A program made the translations under genes and the position numbers. The notes beneath the pieces were generated by a model that saw only the letters and a list, made by a program, of their open reading frames with translations, was not told where the DNA came from and made no database searches. A stretch of DNA of 64,000 bases, taken from Malurus cyaneus samueli (lineage: Eukaryota; Chordata; Aves; Passeriformes; Maluridae). The number at the start of each line of letters is the position of its first letter. The stretch's first letter is position 1. The stretch is from positions 32,984,387 to 33,048,386 of the forward strand of contig CM019218.1 in assembly GCA_009741485.1 (NCBI GenBank), read 5' to 3'. Shown here in pieces: positions 39,001-51,000 of this stretch.

Positions 39001-42000
39001 TCTGGGAGTATGTCTGAACACATGTTAGCTGGTAGCTACTTGTTTTAAGTTCTTTAAAACCTTTCTTCTGTATATAAAGGACTTCTTACATCTACCTGCC
39101 ACAAGCCTGGAGTCACAGTGGTGCACGGAGCTCTCAGATGAAGAGGTAACAAGGAGAAGGAAGTAACAGAAAACACTGGAAGGCAGCTGCTCTCTTGTGC
39201 TCTGCACCTAGTTGCCCACTGTGGGACCTTTCCTCTTTGGCACTGGTGGTAGCAGTGGGTGTTGCTTTGCTTTTGATTCTTGCCAGAGAAAATTACGGTG
39301 GAGGGTGCTGGCTGGCAGCTTTGCTTAGGTGGCTGCATGTGCCTCTGGTAACTCAGTTCTTAAAGGACTGAAAAAGGGATAATTTCTTCATAGCTTCTGG
39401 CTGCTTATTCTTATTTTTTTTTCTTTGGAATCAGAGTAAAGAAGTTCTGAAAGATTTTTGTAAAAAATAAATTTACGTATCAAGATAAAGAGCATAAGTG
39501 AAATGAGAGCATGATCAACTGGGCAGTTGTAACACTGGCCAGCATGCCATAGCCAAAGCCTTAGTGTTTCTTAAAAGCTCCTTTTTTGGCATGGGCCCTA
39601 TAGCAGGCAGAAAAGAGCCTGTAAGGTGTGATGAGTACAAGGATGTGACAGATACAATAATGTACACTGAGGTATGAGAAGTTAGAAGCATCAAAAGCAA
39701 AACAGTTGTCCCCCAGCAAGCTGCTAATAACTTAGGACTTGCAATTTTTGCCCTCTGATGAGGGTCCCAGCCTTATGGTTGACCTTATTTTACAAAGGAA
39801 ATGAAACAAGTGTCAGAGAGGTCGTGACTCGTAATGGAAGGAAGCTGTAGGTTATCCCATCTGGTTGATTCAGCCTTTCCAAGACTGTACATTTGCTTTT
39901 TAGGAGGCAGAATACAGTGGTTTGGGAGAGTTATTCCCATTGGAACCTTTGAAAATACTTGATCAGTTAATTTGTTATAAGCCCTGCAAGCGCACCATTG
40001 TAAATGGCTTCTGCTGTATGTATTTGTTCCCTTTCCAAATGAAACATTTTGTAGGGAAGGCCATTTACTTTGGGGTTGATATTTGCATCTTTAGCAATAA
40101 AGAACGGTGTGTTTAGGGGCTGACCTTGGCAGAGTTTACCATGGATTTCCTGTTAGGATGTGAATGTGCATTGGCTGGCTGAAACTTAGTTTAGGGATGA
40201 CAAGGGCCAGACTAGGGAAGCAGCTGGAATGCTTGGGGGAGAAAGATGAACTGCTTTCACTCCCTGGCTGGGCCTTACCTGGCTGCAAGGGGACACAGCA
40301 ACTGGTAAGCAGAAGACCATGATGGCTCCCCCTCCACAACCAGTGCCTTTTGGCTGCACAGCACAGTGGAGTTGTGGAGGAAACATTATATTGTCCCTGA
40401 AGCCAGGGTATGCAAGCTGTGCTTCCAGCTACCTGGCCAGCTCTGAGAAGCTGGAGTGGCCGTGAGGAGAGATTTTAGCATCCAAACAGATTGTTTTGTG
40501 GGCATTCCTTGTGTTAGCAAGGGTGTATCATTTCTGCAGCAGCTTCAGCAACCAAATAGAGGACAAAATCTGTTTACATTTTTGTGGGCTTTTTGTATGT
40601 GTGCTGTGATTAGAGAGTTTGACTGATGGGAGGAATAAACCAGCTTTCTACTGTCTGACAGTGAAAAGTTAAGCACTTCTGAGAGTGTCTGGCATGGTTT
40701 GCAGGCAGAGTGAGGACTTGGCTGTTTCTGATAATGTCTGGAGTATAATGTGTGGGTTAGGCTGTTGTGATAGCTTTTCTTTTAGCTGATCTGGATTGTT
40801 TTCTTTGGTTTTTTCCTTTCTTTTTCTTTGATATTCTATTCTAGGCATGACATTTTTGCAGACATCAGGAGACCGAAAGCCATGGAGAGAGATCTTCCCC
40901 CTCTGGGAAAGCTCTGCATTTCCAGAGAAACAAGTGTTTTGCAGCTGGAGATATATCTCTGGTGTGGGACTCATGCACTGCATTGCCAATTAAAGCTGGG
41001 TGCGCTTGGTCAAATGGGAACTCAACTCTGATTCTATCCTGCAAAGGGATGTCCTCCCTGTTTGATTTCTACAGGCATGTGGCACTGACTCCTCTGTGCC
41101 TCCAGGTGGTTTGGTAGGCATACATTTTTTTTTTGCTTGATTCTGTGACCTGCAGGTGGAAAACAGGAGAGTGGGGGTCCTGCTCAGCTACCTGTGGTGG
41201 AGGCACCCAGACGCGCTCCGTGTACTGCGTGGCGTTTGACGGCCAGAGCTCGCAGGGGGTGGTGGATGACGCTGAGTGCATGGTCTTCGCCCAGCAGCCA
41301 CGCCGCAGCCAGCCCTGCAATGTCAGGCAATGTGCCACCTGGAGCACAGGGCCCTGGTCCGAGGTCAGTGCCCCTGGGCAGGTAACATGCTCTTGGCACC
41401 CACAGGATGAGGATCTGCCAAAGCTCGGGGATAAAGAGCCAGGCTCCTTTTCTGAGACTACAAAAAGCATGAGTCCCTGGATAGGTGGTGTGCAGAGGTA
41501 TAGAACTTTTCCCTGTAGCCTTCCAATGTCCTACTATGAGAACATCCCTGTTCCTCAAAACTGTGTATGTCTCTGCACCTCTGCTCTTCTCGTTGCGTGT
41601 CCCACTCTTCTCTGCTCTGTTAATCCATTCCCCACTGCTGTGTTTTTATTAGACACCCCACAGCTGGCACTGGCTTGGTTTCTGAGCCGTGCCTGGTGAA
41701 CGTGGAGGAGGGTGGGCAGGGGAGCTGCTGTACATCAACTGAGGATGTACAGTAACACACTCTGTGAAACAGGAGCTCATGGCTTCTGCCTGTGCTGGTC
41801 ATTTCCATGCATTTTGCTGCCTTGGCATCACCAGCCCAGGTCAGCAGTACCATCATCACAACAGCAAGATACTCTTGAAACACTGGTGACCTGTTTACTG
41901 TGTGTCTGCACAAGGCAAGAACACAGCCACAATGGTGCATTTTTGATGCTTGTGTGCATTTTTATCTGCAGGAGTGAAAACAGCTCTGTGTGTGCTGGGT

Positions 42001-45000
42001 GCATCCACACCTTTAGAAGGCATCGTACATTCCAAGGACTTAGAAAGTAAAGGAAATGTCTGCTCAGTCCCTAAAGCACAAGTGAATTTTCCTCTTGTAG
42101 AAGTACATGCATGTTCGCAAGACTTGACTTACAATCTTGTGGTTGTGCTTAGACAGACTGAATTACGCAACAGCACAAAATGTAACATTGAGGCATGATA
42201 ACCTAGACTGCAAAGTCCTTTCACTACCCCCTTTCCCTCCACCTTGTGAGATGCAAGGTGTGACTTCAGGGTTGTGGACTAGGAGTGCTGTTTGTGGAAG
42301 GCACCAGGGGTCATGTTCTTACAAAATGATTCCTGAGTGATTCATTCTGGAAGCAAGCGTGTTTCATGTACTCTCAGAGTTAAAAGGTTACTCTGGTAAG
42401 TGAATGGCTGAAACTGAGCTGGGAAGCTCATCTGAAGTAATTCAGACTGTTCCCAAGTTAATGCTGTCTGTAAGACACTTTGGTAATTCATGTAGAAGTA
42501 GGTTGGATTCCAGGAAACACTGCTGTGCATCTAAGAGGGCATTGAAAATGTCGCAAACTAGCTACTAGTATAGAAGTTGTCACAGCTCCACACTGTAAAT
42601 TAGAGCACAAGGTCTTCAGGCAAAAGACATGAGCAATATAAGAACCTAACCTTTTACCTTCCCTAGAATTCTTTACCTTGTATTAATTTTAATCAGATGT
42701 AAACAACATTAATTTATAGATATTTTCTACCATTTATTTTTCACAGTGTATTCTGCAGTGTTGATATTTTTCCAAATTCATCCTCCACATCTCCTTTGGG
42801 GAGAGATCAAGAGTAATTATATGACTTGGCTAAAATCATCCCGTGAGCTCCAGATCTCCCAGAACCATTTCCATGCTCCCATGCCTTATTGTCTCCTCTA
42901 CAGCACAAACAGCTACTCTTGCTAACTCCCACCCCAGAAAATTATTTTAATGATGGTGGGTTGTTTCAGGCAGCCTCAAAATGGTGCTCTGCTTTAAAGA
43001 GAGGGAGCTCAGCCTGGAGCTGCAAGAGGAAACCAGGTGCTTCTTTATAATTATTGGACCCTTTCTGCAGTGCTCAGCCAGCTGTGGGGAAGGAGTTCAG
43101 ACCCGGACTGTCACCTGCAGGACGCAGCAGGGCTCTCAGGCTCAGGACTTCGCTTGTCTGATGGAGCCAAAGCCATTGGCCACCCAGCCCTGCCTTAAGG
43201 AGAACTGCATCCAGGAAATCAGCTGGCACGTTGGAGACTGGGGTCTGGTGAGCAGCACACTGTCATGGCTCGGAAATTACTGATTGTATTGCTGTGCTCC
43301 TCACAAACAAGCTTTGATCCGTGCAGTCTGCACATTGGCTGAGGCTGGGAGCAAGTACTGTTTCATTACCTGCCCCTTGGCTCACAGTCCTGTTGTAACT
43401 GGCACTAGTAATGCTCCAGTTAATCTGATGCCTGCTTTGTATGCAGCTGCTGCAAAAAGAAACCCTTCTGAGGGGGGATTATCGTTTCAGTGACAGTGGC
43501 AAAATGCAGCCAATAAGCTGAAACAATTCACTCTTGCTGCTTATTCCCAGTTCTTTGCTCCATCACTGTGATCAGCAGAAGAGCTCTCTGGCCAAGTATG
43601 GCTTAGAGCTCTAGGCTTCAGGACTGGTCATTGCACTTTGTGATATGCTTTAAAGTAAATTTTTGTACTTGCTCAGATAAACTGTGCTTCAGATGGATTA
43701 ATCTTGTCTTTGTGATGGAAGCCAGACTGTGTAAAACTGGGAAGAATGTCAGGGGGTAGAGATACTAGTAGATTCAGTGCATCAGGTGACTTCCAAAAAC
43801 ACTTTTTCACTTCTGTGTTAGCCAGACCAGCTTCTTCTGAGCTAAAACATGTTATACATGGCTCTTTGTAAGATGTGGACCAAATTTTAGTTATAGCTAA
43901 AGAGATTTAATGTATTAATCTGATCTTTCTCGTGGCTTTCTGATATCAGGAGGGCTCCTCTCTGCCTCCCTGAATTAGAGAGAAATACTCTCCCAATGTT
44001 TAGAGAGCTTGCCATGAGCCAGGTGGGTTACACAGATACCTCAGGCTATCCCCTCTTCTGAGCCACTGCTCATTGCTCCCTCTTATCCACAGCTTCCAGT
44101 GGAGAAAAACTCGAGTTAGCTACTTACAAGAAAGCCACTGGTTTGTTTTCCAGTGTAAATAGTTGTTCTTGAGTGCAAACTGATTCATTCACAGCTGGTG
44201 GATCCCCAGAGAATCGAGGTGTCTTTAGGCCTTCAGGTTGAAATTATTCTATCCAGCTCCATGACATACTGCCATGGGTAACAGCAGCTCACCTGTATGT
44301 TACAGGCTGAGTGTGGCATAGAGCCTAATGCTTACAGGCTGGGTGTAACATTTGATAAAATGGTTTAAAGTATGGTTTTCTAATTGTTCAGCTGATTCCA
44401 GCTGAAATATTGTTTGCTTTGTCTTGGTGGAGATAGCTGTGCTCAGCCTGCAGCTAATCATGTAGCTGTTCCCCACTTCTGATCTGTGGGGTTTCTGCAT
44501 TCAGCCTCTGCTCCCTGCTCACTGCCTTGTCTCTGTGCCCAAGTGTTCCAAGAGCTGCGATTCAGGCATCCGGACACGCCAGGTCATCTGTGCTGACGGC
44601 GACTCCAAATTCTACAGTCCTGAGACATGCAAAGCCATCCAGCCACAGAAACCAGCCACCCTGGGCAGCTGCAACACACAGCCCTGCTACCTGCCACAGC
44701 GTGAGTGGTTATTGCTGCACACCCAGGTTTCCCAACATGCTTTTGTTTAGGAATAGAAATTCCCAGCTCTGCACCAGCTTATATTCTCAGCTTCTTGCCT
44801 GCCTGTCTCCATCCTGTGAGTTTGCTGTGGTTATGTGCACAAAGAATTTTCCAAGTCCCAGTACCTGTGCTGTTTGAAATGTATGCAACAGGCTGGTGGG
44901 GAACAACATTGCAGTGATGGAATCATTCTGAATCCAGTGTTCCGTGATGGCTCATCCAGTGTGTGCTGCAGATTGATCCCAGGACTCCTAGTCCAGAAGG

Positions 45001-48000
45001 CTGGTAACTTGGGCAGGCTCTGTAGCTAAAAACTATAGGCAACTCTCATCCCTCTGTGGGCCAGCTATGAAGGAGTCACAGCTCTTCAGAACATTTTGCT
45101 TCTTGTCTATGGCTTTTTCACATGAGAGCTGCAATCTGACTTTTTTCTGCCTGCCTGTTGTAGGTCACTTGTCCTGACAATCCAATCGAATCCAGTTGCT
45201 GCTCAGCAGTTATTCCACAAGAGGAACATTTTAATCAGCTTTCATCTCCTGCTGACTCTTGGATGTATTTGCAATTATTAGAGCACAAGGTTGGACTAAC
45301 TGGAGTCATTTTGTGTATGTCTCTCTTTGCAGAGGTCCCCAGTATGCAGGACACTATGGGATATGATGTCACTCGTCAGTCCTCGCTGACACGTTACAAC
45401 CCTAACAGCCCTGCTCCAGGTTGGGAAGAATTTTGTGGATTTAGGGGTTTGATGATGGGGTACTTGGAGTAGAGTGTGAGTAGGGGGAGGGGGATCATCC
45501 TTTTCTTAATTTCTCTCTTTTTTTCCCATGGGCTTCTAGAAATTCAAGAAGCCAGGGACAAATGTAGATTCTTTTACACCAGCAGTGAGCAGTATTTGAA
45601 TCTATCTATGCAGAAAACTCTGTACAGAATATGGATCCCAGCTTCTGTCAGCATGACTTAAGTGCTGACTGGAAGAAATGATGCCCAGAGCAGATCATAG
45701 GAAGAGGAAAGGATGATGTGAAGAGACCACAGCAATGTGACAGGTGGTTTCTCATGGGACAGGAGAAAGGGTAGGGAACAAAGTACCTCAGCCAGATCAG
45801 GAAGGGTGACCCATAAGACACCCCTAGAGTGACGCAGAAAAGCGTGCTAGGTAGCCCTGGGCAGGTGAAAGAGAGCAGAGAGGAGGAAAGCTAACCAGAT
45901 TTTGATGCTCACCTGCATATTTTAAGGAGTTCTCTCCCCAGATTCTGATGATGGAAGGATGTTTCCTGGGAACACCATGACCCGTAGTACCTCAGGGAAT
46001 CTCGACATTCCATCCACCAAGGACCATGGCATCAACTTGTTTCCTGTCCGTTGGGAGCCCCAGTCACGCTCCCATCGGCTCAGCTTCTCCCAGGACCCCC
46101 TTGCAGGAGAGGGCTCCCAGAACTGCCTTCGGAGCCCACATGGCTGCTGTCCAGATGGGCACACTCCGGCCTCAGGCCCTTTGGGGAGAGGTTGCCCTCT
46201 TAGCACCTGCCACCAAAACAGGTAGCTGGAAGTAGATGGGCCTGAGCAGGGAAGCATTGCCTTTCCTGGGGGCTTCCTGAAACTTGTAGCCCGTGCCTGT
46301 AAACTGGGTAGGTTAGGTATTACTGGAGCCCTTCTGTCTGCAGGTATGGGTGCTGTCCTGATGGAGTATCATCTGCCCAGGGTCCAAACAACATGGGATG
46401 CCCACAATATAACCGTGATGTTCACATGAGACAAAATCATCCCACTGCGACCACTCCAGCAGTAAGTACAAAAGCTTTTTGCATTTTAGGAGTTCATCAG
46501 ATTCAAAGATTCAGATTTGACCCTGCTGACTCACGTTGTGGATTTCTGTTGGGATTCATCTTTGCCAGTAATGGTGAGGAACCAATACTCCAGGCATAGC
46601 ATCAAGCCCTTTGGCCCATCTTTCTCTTGTTCAGTCTGGAGCATCCACCTGCAATCCTCTATAAGCAGGGTACAGAGCAGGTGGTGGGGAGATGTCTGAG
46701 AAGTAGGAGGCCATCCTATGTAGAGCTCTTTGAATAATCCTGAGTAATCAAATTTCTGTTGGTCAGAAAATGGCTATCCAATTTCTAGGGGGGGGGAAAG
46801 GGAAAACCATGGCTTCTGTAAATTGTTTTTCTTTTGTCAACTCTGCACATTAATTCAAGGCAGGGAGGTGATCCCTTCCATAGCTTGGGGTGCCAGCAGT
46901 AAGAACTGGCCTGCTGCTGGGCTGCTTAGGTGTGTCTCGCAGAGAAGTAAAACCCTGGCTCCATGGCTGACAGCCAAATTTCCCACCCATTCCAAGCACA
47001 AAAGCCTCTGGGAGGCAAACAAACAGTGGTGCCTCTAACAGCTGGCTGTGTGCAGCCAACACTTGCACACGATGCCTCATATGTGCTGCTGTGCTCATGT
47101 ATGATGGTAACCCTTGGCTTTCCATTCCTGTCTCGAAGGCAAGCCAAGCCTTGTCCCAGCAGCGTCCCTTGGGCGAGTGCCGCGGCTCCGTGTACGGCTG
47201 CTGTTTTGACAATGTCGCCTCAGCCGCAGGTCCTCGAGGGGAAGGATGTCTCAATAGGCCCAACTACCGTAAGTGATGCTTTGGATTCTTGGCTTAGAAA
47301 CACAGAAATGGTCCAGTAGCGTATAGAAGCTCCCTGTGTCGAGGTTCTGCCCTCTGCAAAATGCAGTAAATTATCTCCCTGGAAAGAATTTCTGCCTGAT
47401 GGTTGGGGCAGCAGAAGCTTGGAGGGAGTGTAGAAAAGAAGCCAGAGGGTTCAGCTCTGTCAGCTGCCGCAGAAATTCTTGTTGTCCTCTGCTGATAATT
47501 GGACCAAAGTATGTTTGTATGATCTCTCTCAGTCTGTAGGTCAGCTGGGGAGCTGTTTGTCCCTGAGAAGACACTCTGATGCAGCCTGGAATGCTCCACA
47601 TTCATTACCCAGGTTTAGGAGAAGTAGGGATCCCCTGAGGAATCAGGGCAGTGCACAGCCTTCAGACAGCCTGTGGACAAGGGAGGAAAGAGAATTACAT
47701 AGAGAGTGAGGGGTAGCTCAGGGGTGCATGGATGCCCTCAGCTAGCAAATTTCAATCCAGTGCCTGCTGTGCTATGAGGACACGAGAGCTGCCAGGCAAA
47801 AGCATCTCTGTTCCTTTAGTGCCGAGTTGTACCCTCTGCAGGCTGCTGCAGTGCCTTGCCCTCCTGCTGCAGTACAGAGATGGCTCTAGGTAGATGGCTT
47901 GAAGCACCTTTCTGCTTTGTGACCCTCACATTTCCCTCTGTTCCGCTCTTTTTGGTAGCCTACCCTGTCATGTGCCTCCTGCCCAGTGCCCACGGCCCCT

Positions 48001-51000
48001 GCACCAACTGGACCACTCGCTGGTACTTCGTGGGAGTTGTTGGCAAGTGCAACCGGTTTTGGTATGGTGGCTGTCAGGGCAATAAAAACAACTTTGCCTC
48101 GGAGGAGGAGTGCATGAGAGCATGCCACAGCTCTGTGGGGGTCAGTCATCTGGAGCACCAGCCCTCTCTTGGCACAGGAGCCCTGCAACACCAGCAGACT
48201 GGCTCCCGTTCTCACACAGGGCATGCTCAGGGTCAGCAGCAGTCACCCACCAGAGAGTCTGCAAGTCATAGCCAAGAAGGAAGAACTTATGGGGCCTCAC
48301 ACCCCACACAAGACAGCCACAGACAGAACAGCTGGAGAAGGGACGTGCTGCCAGAGTCCTTGCCAAGGACGGGTGTGCTGGACAGCCAGCGCTGGGACAT
48401 CCGGCGGAGCAGACTGGACAGCCTGGGCCAGCTGCGATCCCGGGAAACAGCAGTGCCTGGCCCCTCGGAGAGGCAGAGCAGCAGTGGCCAGCAGGTCCTG
48501 CCCCAGGAAGGCAAGCAGTGGCGTAAAGCTTTCGGAGCAGATGTTTCCATGGCAGAGGGATTTGGGCACCAGGAGTCTGCAGACTTGTTCCCAGCACAGG
48601 CTCTGCACAGGTGATGAATTCCCCCCCTCCCCATCCTGTTGTTTTAGCTGGTTGTGAAGCATCAGTGCAGCTTTCTCTGGAGTGAAAATGTTTCCCCACC
48701 TGGGACCAGCTAACCGGGAATACGGTGTGATGGATTAGGTACACTTGTGGCCCTTTGGTAAATCGTGTCACTGTTATTCACACCCTGACATTACCTGCAG
48801 TCTCTTTCCTTGCATTCTCCCTGGTCTCTGACAGCACTGAAATACGATGTGTGAAAAGACTGCAGAATCCTGGCATCTCTGTCTAGGAGGCCTTCTTACA
48901 CTGTAAATGAGAATCCATAGGTGTTTTTCTTGTTCTGACCAACAAATTTAGCTGACTCTCTGACTTCAGAGCCTTTATCTCAGCACTGCATGGAGCAGCA
49001 GTGCGTTGTTCTAGGGAAGACTCTTAAGATGCAGAGTTTGGGTCAAGATCCAGAAAGTGTTACCCTGAAAATCAGGAGTGGTAGAGCTAGATCTAAGCAT
49101 GTCTGCACTGCATCTGTGTCTGTCTGCTGAGTTGAACCTTATTTTATTTCAGAAGAGAGGGGTTATGGGGCTTTCTTCCAGGAGATACTGTCGCGTTCAG
49201 TCTGTGCAGAGTGGCTTTTGCTGTATAGGAGAGGGCTCCCCGTGTTGCCTGGTGCATCTGCTCAGAGCTGAATGGGCAGCTGCTCCTGCTTTGCCTTGTG
49301 GTTGTAACTCATCCAGAGTCACATTAGAGGACACAGAGGTGAGGAGGGCAGCAGAAGTGCCAATGGAATCACTTTCTCTTTCAGAACAATCCTGGAGGAA
49401 GCCAAGCCCTCTCTTGTGACAGCAGTTGTGGGACAAAACATCCAGCTGGTCTGTAAGACAGACATGTCCCCCCTCTCCAGAGTGGAGTGGATGAAGAACA
49501 GCCGACCGGTCTCCACTGACAGGTGAGCTCAGCTCCCTTCATTGTAGAGCAGGTGGGCTCCTTGCTGGGCAGAGTGCCAAATACACAGTCCGAAAGGGAC
49601 TGACATGGTTTCACCCCAGCTGGCAACTCAGGCCCACAGAGCTGCTCACTCACCCCTGGTGGGATGGGGGAGAGAATCAGAAGGGTAAAAGTGAGAAAAC
49701 CCATGGACTGAGATAAAGAGAGTTTGAAAGATAAGACAAAAGCCGTGGGAGCAAGCAAAGCAAAACAAGGAATTAATTTACCACTTCCCACAGGCAGGCA
49801 GGTGTTCAGCTGTCTCCATAAGAGCAGGGTCCCATCACAAGTAACAGTGACTTGGGAAGACAAATGCCATCACTCCGAACATCTCCTCCTCTCTTCCCCA
49901 GCTTTACATGCTAGGCATGATGCCATATGGTTTGGAATATCCCTGTGGTCTGTCAGGGTCAGTTGTCCCAGCTGTGTCCCCTCCCAGCTTCTTGTGCACC
50001 CACAGCTCACTGGCAGGTGGTGTGAGAAGCAGAAGAAGCCTTGACTTAGTGTAAACACTTCCAGCAGTAGTGAAAACATCAGTTCTGTTTTCAGCACAAA
50101 TCCAAAACAGCCACATACCAGCTACTATGAAGAAAATTAACACTATACCAGCCGCAACAGGCACACTTTAAAAAAAAANNNNNNNNNNNNNNNAAAAAAA
50201 AAAAAAAAGAAATAAAGAGGCCCATGCATTTATCTAAGGGTGTGAACTGTCCACCTGCTCTGTGCATAGCAGAAACAGAATCTGCACCAGTGATGAGATG
50301 TTGGCTAGAGTTACGGGGCAGAACAAGTGCTGTCACATAACACTGGTGGAAGGCTGAAGTGTGGACAGTGATGCAGAAAAATGTTGCTTTTCTTGGGGTA
50401 GCACTGAGTCAGTAGCTGGGGTGAAACTTGCAGCCTAATAACCCAGAGTTCTTCTGGCTGAAAGTCTCTGGCATACATTGTTTTAAAACTACTTCTAAAC
50501 CTGTTTTTCCTGAGAAGTCTGTTTCCAGCAAGAGTTCGGAGCCAGTCAGTCCCTTTGTATTATGAAAATCACAGTTAAGAAGAGCCCAGTTATGCTTTTC
50601 TGTTTGCAATTGACTGCTGGGACTCAAGGTCCTCCCTGGAAGGGTGGTTTGCCTCCTCATGGGAGAGGGCAAACTGAAAAGAGAGAACTGAAAGCAGTTC
50701 CCTGTTTTCCATCTCAGTTTTTCCTCTGTGTTCCTGTTTCTGCTGCAGTTATTTCCCCTGCCTGTGACCCCTGTGTGGTCAGCAGTGTTGTGGTTTTTTC
50801 TGAGCCCGGGAGGGCACTGCATGAGGAGGGTTTGTGCAGCAGTGGCTGCAGGGTCACTCTGCCTTGGCTGGTTGCTGTCGGTGGCCAGGCAGAGGCAGCA
50901 AACCCCTCATATGTTGCAGGCACACCTACCAGTCCGACAGCTCCCTGTTGATCAGCCACGTCGAGCCCGAGGACGCTGGCACCTACACGTGCCTCACTTC

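Noticed and set aside
41364..41699. Extension of the PAPLN exon 11 frame into the following sequence
   Set aside because: The frame stays open past 41363, but GTCAGT is a good donor and the next TSP1 piece (CSASCGEG) joins in phase at 43071, as in other papilins.
48142..48771. 209-codon antisense frame opposite PAPLN exon 18
   Set aside because: It is a shadow of the GC-rich coding strand; the + strand holds the Kunitz domain with correct splice sites.
49381..50164. Antisense frames of 160 and 86 codons in PAPLN intron 19
   Set aside because: They fall inside the LTR and have no domain; chance frames.
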